DNA of 64,000 nucleotides from Desulfovibrio fairfieldensis. Its GTDB lineage: Bacteria; Desulfobacterota; Desulfovibrionia; Desulfovibrionales; Desulfovibrionaceae. Location of the stretch: positions 1,082,501-1,146,500 of the forward strand of contig NZ_CP014229.1 of assembly GCF_001553605.1 (NCBI RefSeq), read 5' to 3'. This document shows positions 17,044 to 25,548 of this stretch, piece after piece. Below the pieces are notes generated by a model that searched no databases, was not told where the DNA came from, and was given only the letters and a program-made list of their open reading frames with translations. Within the stretch, counting starts at the first letter, position 1, and every line of letters begins with the position of its first letter. The position numbers were made by a program, and so were the translations under genes.

Positions 17044-17086
17044 CCAGATCTCCGCCCGGAAGTCGAAGCTCCGGGCGGAGATCTGG
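17044..17086 (+). terminator. Perfect 17-bp hairpin after the Gly-rich gene
   Basis: Arms 17044-17060 and 17070-17086 are exact inverted repeats around a 9-base loop. No T-tract follows, so it is more an RNA-stability or attenuation hairpin than a standard terminator. It starts 3 bases after the stop codon. Confidence 0.55.
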
Positions 17087-17110
17087 GGCAAGTGGAGTTG
17101 TGGGAGAGCC

Positions 17111-18520
17111 ATGATGATTGAGGATGCGCGGCCTGTCCCTGTGTACAACGCGGAGCCGACACTGGCCCGCTTTCATGCCTCGGACGCTTTTTTCCGAGGG
17201 GTACGCGGGCCGCTGGGCAGCGGCAAAAGCGTGGGCTGCTGCGCCGAGGTTATGCGGCGCTGCCTGGAGCAGAGGCCGTTTCACGGCGTCAGGCGTTCGC
17301 GCTGGGCCGTTATCCGCAACACCTACGGCGAACTGCGGACCACCACCATCAAAACGTGGGAGGACTGGTACGGGGCCATCACACGCCTGACCTTCGGGCA
17401 TCCGATTACCGGCCTCATTGACCGGCCTTTACGGGACGGCACCCGGCTGCTGGCCGAACTGGTGTTCATCAGCCTGGACCGCCCGGCGCACGTGCGCAAA
17501 CTCAAGAGTCTGGAATTGACCGGGGCCTGGCTCAATGAGGCCAGCGAGCTTCCCGTGGACGTGCTGGACATGGCGACTGGCCGCGTGAACCGCTACCCCG
17601 GCAAGATGATGGGCGGCCCGAGCTGGTCGGGCATCATTGCCGACACCAACTCCTGTAACGTGGACAACTGGTGGTACAGGCTGGCCGAAGAGGAACGGCC
17701 GGAGCATTATGAATTTTACAGTCAGCCGCCCGCCTTGGTGGTGGAGCGCTGTCCGGACGGACGGCTTGAGTACCGGCCCAACCCCGTGGCTGAGAATATC
17801 GCCAACCATACGGCGGGATACGATTACTACCTGTTGCAGGTGCCGGGGAAAACCAAATCCTGGGTGAAGGTGTTCATCCTCAACCACTACGGCAGCCCGG
17901 ACCCCGGCAATCTGGTCTATCCCGAGTACAGTGAGAAGAATCTGACGGAGCGGGAGTTCGAGCCGGGCAAAGGACAGCTCATCTGGTCCCATGACTTCAA
18001 TTTTACGCCGCTGTCCAGCGTCATCATGCAGCGTGACGGCGACACGGTATACGCGGTGGATGAAATCGTGCTGGAGAGCGCCACGGCCAAACAGTCGGCC
18101 ATTGAATTCTGCGAGCGCTACAAAGGGTTCAGCGGCGTGGTTTACATCTACGGCGACGCCAGCGGGCGCCAGGGCGAGAAGCACGGCCATGAGAGCGACT
18201 ATACCACGCTGGCGCAGGAGCTGAAGCGGCAGGGATTCCGCGTGCAGCGCCGCGATCCTCCAGCCAACCCGGCCATCAAGGACGGCCAGGCCAGCCTCAA
18301 CGCCAAAATATGCGACGCGACGGACAAGCGGACCTTTTTCGTCAATTCCCTTCGCTGCCAGACCCTGCACAAGGGCCTTTCGGCCCTGAAACTCAAAGCG
18401 GGAAGCACGTTCCAGGAAGAGGACGCGGAGTACCAGCATATTACAACCGCCGTCCGCTACTACACGGCCGAGGAATTTCCGGTGCGGTCCGGGGGAGCGT
18501 TCCTTGGTCATTCTCTCTAG
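17111..18520 (+). CDS. terL: Terminase large subunit
   Basis: 469 residues. Walker A is GPLGSGKS at residues 33-40, a Walker B-like segment with LTGAWLNEASE lies near 140, and the nuclease half begins with WSHDFNFTPLSSV near 295, followed by VYIYGDASG near 345 and a late Asp. This is the ATP-driven DNA packaging motor and headful/cohesive-end nuclease. It is followed by the portal after 93 bases. Confidence 0.9.
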   Translation: MMIEDARPVPVYNAEPTLARFHASDAFFRGVRGPLGSGKSVGCCAEVMRRCLEQRPFHGVRRSRWAVIRNTYGELRTTTIKTWEDWYGAITRLTFGHPITGLIDRPLRDGTRLLAELVFISLDRPAHVRKLKSLELTGAWLNEASELPVDVLDMATGRVNRYPGKMMGGPSWSGIIADTNSCNVDNWWYRLAEEERPEHYEFYSQPPALVVERCPDGRLEYRPNPVAENIANHTAGYDYYLLQVPGKTKSWVKVFILNHYGSPDPGNLVYPEYSEKNLTEREFEPGKGQLIWSHDFNFTPLSSVIMQRDGDTVYAVDEIVLESATAKQSAIEFCERYKGFSGVVYIYGDASGRQGEKHGHESDYTTLAQELKRQGFRVQRRDPPANPAIKDGQASLNAKICDATDKRTFFVNSLRCQTLHKGLSALKLKAGSTFQEEDAEYQHITTAVRYYTAEEFPVRSGGAFLGHSL

Positions 18521-18613
18521 GGGGTTTGCCGATGGGGCAAAACCACTGGCGGATGCGGGAGCGCGGCCCCGCCGTGGACGGAAGGCGGCGTGGAACATTT
18601 ATGAGGATTTGTT

Positions 18614-20116
18614 ATGAGCAGTCTGGAACAGAAAAGCCCGTTTTATGCCCTGGCCTTCCAGCGCCGGAAATTGGCGATGGACCTCTATGAGGGCGGTGAG
18701 CGCGTTGAAGGCGTGAACAGCGTGGACGGTTCCGGCAAGCCTTCGCACAGTGGGGCGTGTTATCTGGTGCGGCATGCCTATGAGCCCGATGATCAATGGC
18801 AAATCCGGTTGGTCCGCGCCGCGTACCGAAATTTTGCCGCGCCCATTGTGGATTTGTTCGCCAGCTTCATCAACCAGGGCAGGCCGGCGCGTGCGCTGCC
18901 TGATGGGCTGGCCGGGATTGAGACGGATGCCGACCGTCTGGGCACCGGGGCCAATGTATTCTTTGACGCCGTGACCCGGCTGGCGGCCGCCGGGGGAGCG
19001 CGCTTCGTGCTGGTGGACATGGAGCCGCCCGCCGGAGGCACGCAGGCCGAAGATCAGGCGGCCGGGCGCCGGGACGTGCCCTATTTCGTGATCGTGGACG
19101 CCGACGATGTGTGGGACTGGCAGACGGACAGCCGGGGCCTGGCGTGGGTGTCCATCCACGGGTTGACCATGGAGGAGCGCAATCCCGGAGAGCCGGTGCG
19201 CTTCAAGGAGACAATCACCATCTGGACCAGAAGAGAATGGATTCGCCATGCCCGATCCGTCACTGCGGAGCAGGCCAGTGAGCAGGGCGGAAGCTATGTG
19301 GAAGAGGCGCGGGGAGACCATCCCTGCGGCGTCGTGCCTCTGGTGCCGTTTCTGTTCGAGGAAACGAGCCTGATGACCGGGCTGTCGGCCACGGACGACG
19401 TGCTGTCGCTGATTTTGAAGCTGTACCGCAATGACAGTGAAATGGACAAGATGCTGTTCGACCGGGCGGTGCCGGAAAAGATCATTACCGGACTCGATGA
19501 AGATAAAATCGAGGAATACAAGACAGCCTCGTATAATTGCCTGTTCCATCCGCGTGTGGACGGGGTGAAGGCCTGCTATGTCGAGCCCCAGGGCATGAGT
19601 TTTGAGGCCTTGGCCCGGCAGATCGAGAAGGACGAATCCGCCATTCGGGAGATCGCGTTGCGCATGGTGCGGCCGCAGAGCGCGGTGGGCGAGAGCGCCG
19701 AGGCCAAACAGATTGACCGCAAGCAACTGGATACCCAGCTTGCCATGTACGCCCGGACCTGCGCCGACGCCGAGGCCCGTTGCTGGCGTCTGGCCGCCAA
19801 ATGGTTGAACATGGACGGAGACCGCATTGCGACCCCGTATCAGGACAAGTACGACGTGGAGGAGGCGGTCTCCGTATTGACGGACCGGCTGCTGGCGTTG
19901 GCGCGCGAGAGCGTGATCAGCAAGGCGACTGTGCTCCGCAGCGAGGCGGTCAAGGCCGTGCTGCCGCCGGATTTTGATCCGCAGGCCAACGCGCGGGAAC
20001 TGCGCGAAGAGAATGAGAACAACGGCCCGGCAGGCGGCATGTGGAGCCTGGAAGCGGCCTTGCGGGACGGAAAGCAGAAGCGGGACGGGGAGTCCGCAGC
20101 TGATAAAAAGGCATGA
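18614..20116 (+). CDS. Portal protein, DUF4055 family
   Basis: 500 residues. The layout fits DUF4055 portal-like proteins: YVVIVDADDVWDW-type strand near 160 (YFVIVDADDVWDW), PLVPFLFEE near 235, SLILKLYRNDSEMDKML near 265, and an SAVGESAEAKQIDRKQLDTQL segment near 360. It forms the dodecameric ring at the capsid vertex. Position directly after the large terminase agrees. Confidence 0.85.
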   Translation: MSSLEQKSPFYALAFQRRKLAMDLYEGGERVEGVNSVDGSGKPSHSGACYLVRHAYEPDDQWQIRLVRAAYRNFAAPIVDLFASFINQGRPARALPDGLAGIETDADRLGTGANVFFDAVTRLAAAGGARFVLVDMEPPAGGTQAEDQAAGRRDVPYFVIVDADDVWDWQTDSRGLAWVSIHGLTMEERNPGEPVRFKETITIWTRREWIRHARSVTAEQASEQGGSYVEEARGDHPCGVVPLVPFLFEETSLMTGLSATDDVLSLILKLYRNDSEMDKMLFDRAVPEKIITGLDEDKIEEYKTASYNCLFHPRVDGVKACYVEPQGMSFEALARQIEKDESAIREIALRMVRPQSAVGESAEAKQIDRKQLDTQLAMYARTCADAEARCWRLAAKWLNMDGDRIATPYQDKYDVEEAVSVLTDRLLALARESVISKATVLRSEAVKAVLPPDFDPQANARELREENENNGPAGGMWSLEAALRDGKQKRDGESAADKKA

Positions 20117-20140
20117 AAAAGACCCCGGCACATGCCGGGG
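20116..20140 (-). terminator. Terminator, mainly leftward
   Basis: Perfect 8-bp stem (20123-20130 with 20133-20140) with A5 to its left. On the minus strand it would end the HTH gene at 20232-20456. It also lies at the end of the portal gene. Confidence 0.6.
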
Positions 20141-20231
20141 CCACACAACGAAACAACGGACGTTCCGCAAGGGACGCGCCGCAATTTCTTAAAAAACATA
20201 GGCACCATCGGGCGCGCCGTCAAGCCGGGCC

Positions 20232-20456
20232 TCAGAGCTGCGGCTCACTGGCTTTGACTTCCTCATAGAGGTCGCGCACCGGAATGCCCAGCACATCCGC
20301 CACTTTTCCCAGCATTTTGAGCGTGCATGTATCCACGGTCAGATCGTCCATGGCCCGGTACAGGGAATCCGTGGAGACACCTGACCGGCGGCTGAGTTCT
20401 CGGACCCCGATTCCTTTTTTTGCCAGGTGGCCACGCAAATGGCTTCTGAATCGCAT
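20232..20456 (-). CDS. XRE-family helix-turn-helix regulator
   Basis: 74 residues. HTH: KGIGVRELSRRSGVSTDSLYRAM near residues 14-37, then LGKVADVLGIPVRDLYEEV as in XRE regulators. It is divergent from the small gene at 20550. The promoter interval contains a 14-base palindrome and a 15-base direct repeat that could be its operators. It probably autoregulates and controls the 20550-21638 small-gene cluster. Confidence 0.8.
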   Translation of the reverse strand: MRFRSHLRGHLAKKGIGVRELSRRSGVSTDSLYRAMDDLTVDTCTLKMLGKVADVLGIPVRDLYEEVKASEPQL

Positions 20457-20463
20457 GTTGGAA

Positions 20464-20505
20464 GTGTACAGATATATCTTGACGGGTCAAGTGTGCAGAT
20501 ATATC
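20464..20505. promoter_or_regulatory. Operator/promoter region between HTH gene and small-gene cluster
   Basis: Direct repeats GTGTACAGATATATC (20464-20478) and GTGTGCAGATATATC (20491-20505) flank the palindrome CTTGACGGGTCAAG (20478-20491). TTGACG on the plus and TTGACC on the minus strand could serve as back-to-back -35 boxes. Confidence 0.5.
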
Positions 20506-20549
20506 GTTACGGAAACACCCCAAAAGCATGGGGTATGAGGAGCCGGTAA

Positions 20550-20699
20550 ATGACGATTGCGTGTGATCCCTTTTGGGCGTGGGCTTTACTTATTGCGGCC
20601 AGCATTCCCTTGGCCGCCTATGGTTTGGCGATGTTCGCCCTGGTGCGCTGCGGACGGCTACAGCAGAGTCCAATCAACCTCAACCCGGCAAAAAAGTAG
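20550..20699 (+). CDS. Small membrane protein, 49 residues
   Basis: ATG behind GAGGAGCCGG. One transmembrane helix (FWAWALLIAASIPLAAYGLA plus MFALV) and a short Cys-containing basic tail. First gene downstream of the HTH operator region. Function unknown. Confidence 0.5.
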   Translation: MTIACDPFWAWALLIAASIPLAAYGLAMFALVRCGRLQQSPINLNPAKK

Positions 20700-20704
20700 G
20701 GCAC

Positions 20705-20977
20705 ATGGATATACCGACAAAGGCCAAACAGGGAGAGCCTTGCACTCGTTGCGGTCAGTGCTGCGCCCATGACGTGTGCGGCGTTATGCTGGCAGTCAAT
20801 CCCGATGCAAAGCCTCCCTGCCCCCAACTTGGATACAACCGAGAACGCAACGAATTTGCATGTATGGTTGTCCAGCTTGAGCAATTCATCGAACCGCGAG
20901 GCAACTGGCCAATAACTGCGGCCTTGGGCATCGGGGAAGGATGCGACTCGGTTGATAACGCTATGGAGGAATCATGA
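20705..20977 (+). CDS. Cys-rich protein, YkgJ-like metal-binding cluster
   Basis: 90 residues from the ATG at 20705. CTRCGQCCAHDVC near residues 13-25 is the CxxCGxCC arrangement of YkgJ-type zinc/iron chelating proteins; two more Cys follow (PPCPQL, FACMV) and one near the end. Coupled to the next frame by ATGA. Function unknown. Confidence 0.6.
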   Translation: MDIPTKAKQGEPCTRCGQCCAHDVCGVMLAVNPDAKPPCPQLGYNRERNEFACMVVQLEQFIEPRGNWPITAALGIGEGCDSVDNAMEES

Positions 20978-21108
20978 CCACCAAAGTCGAATGGGCCGAT
21001 GCCACCTTCAATCCGGTGGTGGGCTGCATGTTTAGATGCGGCAAGCGCCGCGCTGGGTGCCTGCTCGACGGGCGGGAGTGGAATGAGGTGCCGGAGGTGA
21101 AGGCATGA
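20974..21108 (+). pseudogene. Internally deleted Gp37/Gp68-type (DUF5131) radical-SAM-like gene
   Basis: The frame encodes only 44 residues. The first 18 (KVEWADATFNPVVGC) match the typical start of phage Gp37/Gp68 proteins, and the last 20 (AGCLLDGREWNEVPEV) match their usual C-terminus. Full-length relatives are about 230-250 residues. So roughly 200 residues, including the remaining Cys ligands, are missing while start, stop and frame remain. It is a deletion remnant, or a deliberately shortened peptide. Confidence 0.6.
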
Positions 21109-21146
21109 GCGATGTTCCAAGAATTGCCCGCTGAACAGGAGTAATC

Positions 21147-21638
21147 ATGAAGGTCATATTGAAATCTTGCCCTCACTGTCAGCAGGAGGGCCAAAACTTG
21201 CAGATTGAGACAAACGGAGGCGGAATCACCTATATCTGCTGCCTTGCCTGCTTTTTGCGGGGACCGGTGGAGGTGAATGTCGTGCAGGCCGTGCAAGCCT
21301 GGAACGAGTTGCCGCGAGCGCCGCAGAGTGGCAAATCTATTGCGGCTGCAGCGGAACCGTATGTGCTTGCTCTTGGTGATGTGTACATCCAGGGCTGCTT
21401 GGACGGCTATAATAAGGGTGTTCGGAAAGTGAACAGCGATTTGCGATTGCTGGCCTTGGCTGCGCAGTCTCAGAATCTTTCGGATTTGGCGCGGGCGTTG
21501 AACGGTGTGGCGGACGGAAACGATGCCGCTTTGCCCGTCACCTTGCGCATTTTCCAGGATGAAATGAAACGCCACTGCGCAAGTTCACCGCCTGAGGGCA
21601 TAAATTCTGTCGTGGATGGCGGTAATGTGGTTCAGTGA
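21147..21638 (+). CDS. Lar-like zinc-finger protein (restriction alleviation type)
   Basis: 163 residues, ATG behind CAGGAG. The N-terminal 55 residues contain CPHC, then YICCLAC, then a GPVEVNVVQAVQAWNELP tail: the CxxC...CxxC...eAvxaWN signature of Lar/restriction-alleviation domains. The C-terminal 100 residues are helical and not recognised. It fits with two methyltransferases in the same phage as an anti-restriction function. Overlaps the next frame only in its long, unlikely start. Confidence 0.6.
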   Translation: MKVILKSCPHCQQEGQNLQIETNGGGITYICCLACFLRGPVEVNVVQAVQAWNELPRAPQSGKSIAAAAEPYVLALGDVYIQGCLDGYNKGVRKVNSDLRLLALAAQSQNLSDLARALNGVADGNDAALPVTLRIFQDEMKRHCASSPPEGINSVVDGGNVVQ

Positions 21639-21703
21639 AGGGCGGCCGAAATCGTGCAGGCATCGGAAGGCGGGGAGGGTCCCGTCTTTTTCTGAGGTGT
21701 GGA

Positions 21704-22813
21704 ATGAATCCTGATAGACGTCTGTCCTTGTATTTCCTGACGCGCCTGATTCTGTGGCGCGACCGCCTGGACGCCATGGACGCCGCGGCTGAGAAGCAGC
21801 TTGTGGCGGCACTGCATAAGGCCAGGACGGAAGTGGCAGAGCGCTTGGAGGCAGGGGCTGTCGGACTTGTGGCCGTAAGAGCATGGACGCATGACCGCCT
21901 GGAAACCGTAGGGCGGTATCTGGACGACGTGCTGGCCGGGACCAGAAAGGACATGGTCGACTTGATTGCTCACGCTTCCACACTGGCCGCCGAAAACAGC
22001 CTGGAAGAGTATAACGGCATGCTGTCCCTGGGCGGTCGTGCCCCTTGTGTCAGTCTTGTGGACATGAGCCCTGAGCAGATTCGAGCCTGGTTTGAAGTGA
22101 CGCCGCTGGGCGGGCAGGCCCTGGCATCGTGGGTGGATGGCGCTTTTTCTTCCGGCGTGCGGGCCTCAATCCTCACCACGCTCCAGTCCGGGGGCTTGCA
22201 GGGCAAGGGAACGCCAGGCATGGTGCGCGACGCTCTTTTGGCGGCCTGGGATCAGGGTGAGGCATTGACCCGGCGGGACGCGATCACTGTAGCGCGGACG
22301 TACACGCAGACCGCCAACGTCAACGCCATGACCTCCGTGTATGAGGCCAACAGCGATATTGTGCAGGGCTGGCAGTGGTGCGCCACCTTGGAACCGGGCT
22401 ACAAGCAGACGGGCAGGGGAACTTGCCTACGTTGCGCCGCGCTGGACGGGCAAGTATTCAAACTGCGGCAGGGGCCGCCATGCCCCCTGCATGCCCGGTG
22501 CCGTTGCGTGCGGTCGCCCAAGCTCAAGACTTGGCGGGATTTGGGGATGGACTTTGACGAGATTCAGGATTTCACCCGGCCCTATACGGTACGGCCTGAC
22601 GAGAATATTGACGAGGGTGGGCGCCGGGCGATCTTGGAAGCCGGTTTCCATCAGGGCAGCTACGGCACATGGCTTGCCGGGCAGAATGAAGCCATGCAGC
22701 GCGAGATCATGGGGCTTGAGCGGTTCGCGCTGTATGCGTCAGGCCGCGTGCGCTTCGAGGATTTTGTGGATACGGCCGGACGACTCATTCCTCTTGAGGC
22801 TCTGGCGGGATAG
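21704..22813 (+). CDS. Minor head protein, Mu gpF/SPP1 gp7-like
   Basis: 369 residues from the ATG at 21704 (GAGGTGTGG upstream). The C-terminal part has the head-morphogenesis signature: ALTRRDAITVARTYTQTANV, then GRGTCLRCAALDG, then CPLHARCRCV with a Cys/His cluster near 260-275. These proteins bind the portal and help early capsid assembly or DNA ejection. It ends where the convergent accessory island begins (28-base overlap). Confidence 0.8.
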   Translation: MNPDRRLSLYFLTRLILWRDRLDAMDAAAEKQLVAALHKARTEVAERLEAGAVGLVAVRAWTHDRLETVGRYLDDVLAGTRKDMVDLIAHASTLAAENSLEEYNGMLSLGGRAPCVSLVDMSPEQIRAWFEVTPLGGQALASWVDGAFSSGVRASILTTLQSGGLQGKGTPGMVRDALLAAWDQGEALTRRDAITVARTYTQTANVNAMTSVYEANSDIVQGWQWCATLEPGYKQTGRGTCLRCAALDGQVFKLRQGPPCPLHARCRCVRSPKLKTWRDLGMDFDEIQDFTRPYTVRPDENIDEGGRRAILEAGFHQGSYGTWLAGQNEAMQREIMGLERFALYASGRVRFEDFVDTAGRLIPLEALAG

Positions 22814-23090
22814 CCTTGTCTTTCTTTTCGGGTTTGGTCTTTGGCGTCCATGGTCTCATGGCCGGGTCGGTGACACCGATGTCCGCCAGCACCAGAGCGC
22901 GGATGTAGGCGGCGCGGCTTACGCCTTGGGCGTCGGCCTTGGCGTCCACAAGCTCGGCCTGCTCCGGTTCCAGGTCAAACGTGATCCGGGCGCGAGGGGG
23001 CCGGGGGCGGTGCTGCTCCGGGGGCAGGGGGGGGCGTCCCGCTCCGGTCCGCGCTCCTCCCCAGGTGATTTCTTTTTTACGCTTCGGCAT
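22785..23090 (-). CDS. Ribbon-helix-helix-type small protein
   Basis: 101 residues. Basic N-terminus (PKRKKEITWGGARTGAGRPP), a motif common in phage/plasmid RHH proteins, then ARITFDLEPEQAELVDAKADAQGVSRAAYIRALV, the strand-helix-helix pattern. Likely a DNA-binding regulator of the leftward island operon. Start overlaps the upstream gene by 14 bases. Confidence 0.65.
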   Translation of the reverse strand: MPKRKKEITWGGARTGAGRPPLPPEQHRPRPPRARITFDLEPEQAELVDAKADAQGVSRAAYIRALVLADIGVTDPAMRPWTPKTKPEKKDKAIPPEPQEE

Positions 23091-23538
23091 GGGGCGGCTG
23101 CTCCTCTTCGTCTGTCTTCAGAATGTCGGCAATAATATGATCTACATCGTGAACGGCTTGAGTCCGGGTCCAGAAACGCAAGGCGCTAGGTTTTACCAGC
23201 AGTACAATTTCCTCGAAATACATTCTAAATGCATGATTCCGCAAGGCGTCCGGGCCGACTGCCTTTTCAAGGCGGGTAATCTGCTCATCATACAGGCGGG
23301 CCGGGGACGGGCCTTTCAGGCTTTCAAAAGAAAAAGCCATGAACGACAAAGCGCCGCGCTGGCCTTGCCCGAGATACACAAAATCGGGGTATGACGTGCC
23401 CAACATGCGCAAAAGCGTTGCGGCGTAAGCGTCAAGCGCTTCTCCGTCCGGGGGGCTGTCCAGCGCCGGGGCGGCTTGCCCGCCGGGGTAGTAGGCGCGG
23501 GCGTCGTCCATTATCTCGCGTTCCCATTTTGCAAGCAT
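23077..23538 (-). CDS. Hypothetical phage protein
   Basis: 153 residues from the ATG at 23538, chosen because AAGGAAATAG precedes it. Mixed helical protein (ALDAYAATLLRMLGTSYPDFVYLG; MYFEEIVLLVKPSALRFW) with an acidic tail. No motif recognised. It is in one operon with the RHH and ASCH genes. Confidence 0.6.
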   Translation of the reverse strand: MLAKWEREIMDDARAYYPGGQAAPALDSPPDGEALDAYAATLLRMLGTSYPDFVYLGQGQRGALSFMAFSFESLKGPSPARLYDEQITRLEKAVGPDALRNHAFRMYFEEIVLLVKPSALRFWTRTQAVHDVDHIIADILKTDEEEQPPHAEA

Positions 23539-23582
23539 ACTATTTCCTTTGCCCGGCTTGTTTCCAGACCGGGCGCGTGCCG

Positions 23583-24044
23583 TCAATGCAGCCCGGTCAA
23601 GACGTGCTCCGCGTGCCATCCGGGGCACAGGGTCAGGTCAGGGCCGCCGCGCTGTGTCCAAGGCCACGGGGCCACAATGCCCTTGACCGGCACGGGCTCC
23701 ACCTCGTGCGGGTCCGCCAGCACCCAGGCAAAGCCCGTGACCGGGCCGGTCCAGTCCCGGCAACAGGCGGGGGCCAGATCGGCGGGGCGCATGGGGCGGC
23801 AGTCCACCATATCCGCAATGCCCAGGGCAACGCCGACGGGTAACTCAATGCCGTTTTTCATGGTGACGCGCACGGTTTTTGACGCGCAGATCACCAGGGG
23901 GCCACGGTAGGCAAATGTTTTTGACCGCCATTCCACGGCTTTTTCGCCATAGACGATTTGCGAGGCGTAGGGCTGGCGCACTGACAAGGCTTTGATTGTG
24001 CGCCAGTCGATACCACGGCGGCGCAAATGTTCCGATAAGAGCAT
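23583..24044 (-). CDS. ASCH-domain protein
   Basis: 153 residues, ATG behind TTGGAGAAAA. ALSVRQPYASQIVYGEKAVEWRS near residue 19 and GPLVICASKT near 48 are the conserved strands of ASCH (PUA-like) domains, with the GxKxxEwR motif (GEKAVEWRS). ASCH proteins bind RNA or modified nucleotides; some are nucleases. Located between the clamp-like gene and the RHH operon. Confidence 0.8.
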   Translation of the reverse strand: MLLSEHLRRRGIDWRTIKALSVRQPYASQIVYGEKAVEWRSKTFAYRGPLVICASKTVRVTMKNGIELPVGVALGIADMVDCRPMRPADLAPACCRDWTGPVTGFAWVLADPHEVEPVPVKGIVAPWPWTQRGGPDLTLCPGWHAEHVLTGLH

Positions 24045-24060
24045 TTTTTCTCCAAGTAAT

Positions 24061-24091
24061 AAAAAAGGCCGGGGCGCGGGGCGCTCCGGCC
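24061..24091 (-). terminator. Terminator of the clamp-like gene
   Basis: GGCCGG (24067-24072) pairs with CCGGCC (24086-24091), with extra GCG pairs inside; T6 on the minus strand. Confidence 0.65.
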
Positions 24092-24101
24092 ATGGTTAGG
24101 G

Positions 24102-25424
24102 TTAGGCGTGCATCTGAAATGCATGGGCCATCCAGGCCGGGGCGACAACCAGTGATACAGCGGGGGCGATTCGGTAGGCCGGGGCGGCAACGTCCGGCAG
24201 ACAGGCGGGCGCAACGGGCACAGAAGCCAGGGCCGTCGTTTCCACTGGCGGGGCCGGGCGGCGCTTACGGCTGGCAATGTTCGCGGCGATACTGACACGG
24301 GCGCGGGCCTTGTGTGTCTTTTGCTGGGCCGGGGCTGCTTCTGCGGGCGCGCTTGCCACGGGCGCGGGTATTTTGTCGGCGGGCGCTGTTTCGACGCTCT
24401 TTGGGGCTGTTGCGGGCTTTTTTACAGTCTTCTTTTCAAGTGGGGCCTTATCCAGACCGGCGGCGCGCACTGCCCAAGCGGGCACGGGGCAAGTGTCATT
24501 ATCAAGGGCCGTTTGCGGTTTATCGTTCCTGGGGTCGCCGGGGTAAACTTCATCATGCAGTTTCAGGGGCATGATAATTCCCAGGTAATCGGGGGTGTTC
24601 AAGTCCCGTATGAAAATAGGTTTTTCCTTGCCGGTTGTATACAGGGCCACATGCCCGCGCGTTTTTCCTTCGCAGGTCAGCGCGGCAAGTTGCATAGCGG
24701 GCAACGCCAGGGGGCCGCTAAACGGCGTTGCATTGCGGGCGCTGGCCAGAAAATTGAAAATATCCGGGTAGGTGAATTTGTCGTGCGTGATCTGCTCTTG
24801 CCTGATTGTCATATCCTTTGACCGCGTGAGCGTGCCGACTGCCTTATCATTGACCGTCAGGCGTCCGGGCGCGCCTTTGGGCTTCATGGCCTGCAAAAAA
24901 GTTTTGTCCGGGTAAATGGTGCCGGGGCGGCTGGCGGTGCCGGTGGCGTCGTACATACAGACCAGAGCATGCCCGTTGCATCCCGCGATAAACACGCCGG
25001 GGGCATCCGGGGCGGGTTCGATCCTGATTCCGGTCAAGCCGTCCGCGTATGCGTCCTCAGACCGGCACTTGCCCGCCTGATAGACATAGGCGGCATTCAC
25101 GGTGCAGGTGAACAGGTCCGGGGCCGCCGCTTTCGACCTGGCGGCTTGCTTGGGGGCCGGGGCCGTTTTTTCCGGTACGGGCGTGGGGGCCGGTTCCGGC
25201 ATGGCGGGGGCTGCTTGCGCGGGGTTCACGGGCACGGCGCGTTGCTGTTCCGCCTCATATGCCCGGCGCATGGCTTCAAAATTTCCAAAGGGGGCCGGGG
25301 CGGCAGGGTCCGCTTTCACAGGGGCGGGCGCGGGGGCCGGTATGGTTTCCCCCCGCTCAATGGCGGCGGCCAGGGCGGCCAGGGTAGACGGGCGGGCGAT
25401 GGCATCATTGTTGGTGTGGCGCAT
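24102..25424 (-). CDS. Possible DnaN-like sliding-clamp-related protein with Pro/Ala-rich tails
   Basis: 440 residues from the ATG at 25424 behind AAAGGAGAT. Residues about 20-105 and 295-440 are Ala/Pro/Lys-rich and probably disordered. The folded middle (about 105-290) has features of a beta-clamp fold: GVFIAGCNGHALVCMYD (like the DGHRLA strand of DnaN), KFTYPDIFNFLASA, and YLGIIMPLKLH (like the C-terminal VMPMR strand). It is shorter than DnaN, perhaps one to two clamp domains. It could redirect host polymerase or bind clamp partners. The assignment rests on motif resemblance only. Confidence 0.5.
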   Translation of the reverse strand: MRHTNNDAIARPSTLAALAAAIERGETIPAPAPAPVKADPAAPAPFGNFEAMRRAYEAEQQRAVPVNPAQAAPAMPEPAPTPVPEKTAPAPKQAARSKAAAPDLFTCTVNAAYVYQAGKCRSEDAYADGLTGIRIEPAPDAPGVFIAGCNGHALVCMYDATGTASRPGTIYPDKTFLQAMKPKGAPGRLTVNDKAVGTLTRSKDMTIRQEQITHDKFTYPDIFNFLASARNATPFSGPLALPAMQLAALTCEGKTRGHVALYTTGKEKPIFIRDLNTPDYLGIIMPLKLHDEVYPGDPRNDKPQTALDNDTCPVPAWAVRAAGLDKAPLEKKTVKKPATAPKSVETAPADKIPAPVASAPAEAAPAQQKTHKARARVSIAANIASRKRRPAPPVETTALASVPVAPACLPDVAAPAYRIAPAVSLVVAPAWMAHAFQMHA

Positions 25425-25505
25425 AGCATCTCCTTTACGTAAGTTGTTCCGTTGTGTTGAGAAAGAGATAACGCCATTTTGAAAAAATGTAAAGTACATT
25501 ATTTC

Positions 25506-25541
25506 AAAAAAAGGCGGGCCGAGGCTGAAAATCCCCGGCCC
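25506..25541 (-). terminator. Terminator of the DUF932 gene
   Basis: GGGCCG (25516-25521) pairs with CGGCCC (25536-25541); a minus-strand T-run follows at 25512-25506. Confidence 0.55.
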
Positions 25542-25548
25542 GTATTGG

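Noticed and set aside
18599..20170. 523-codon open frame on the minus strand
   Set aside because: Complement of the portal gene; low-information composition and no start signal.
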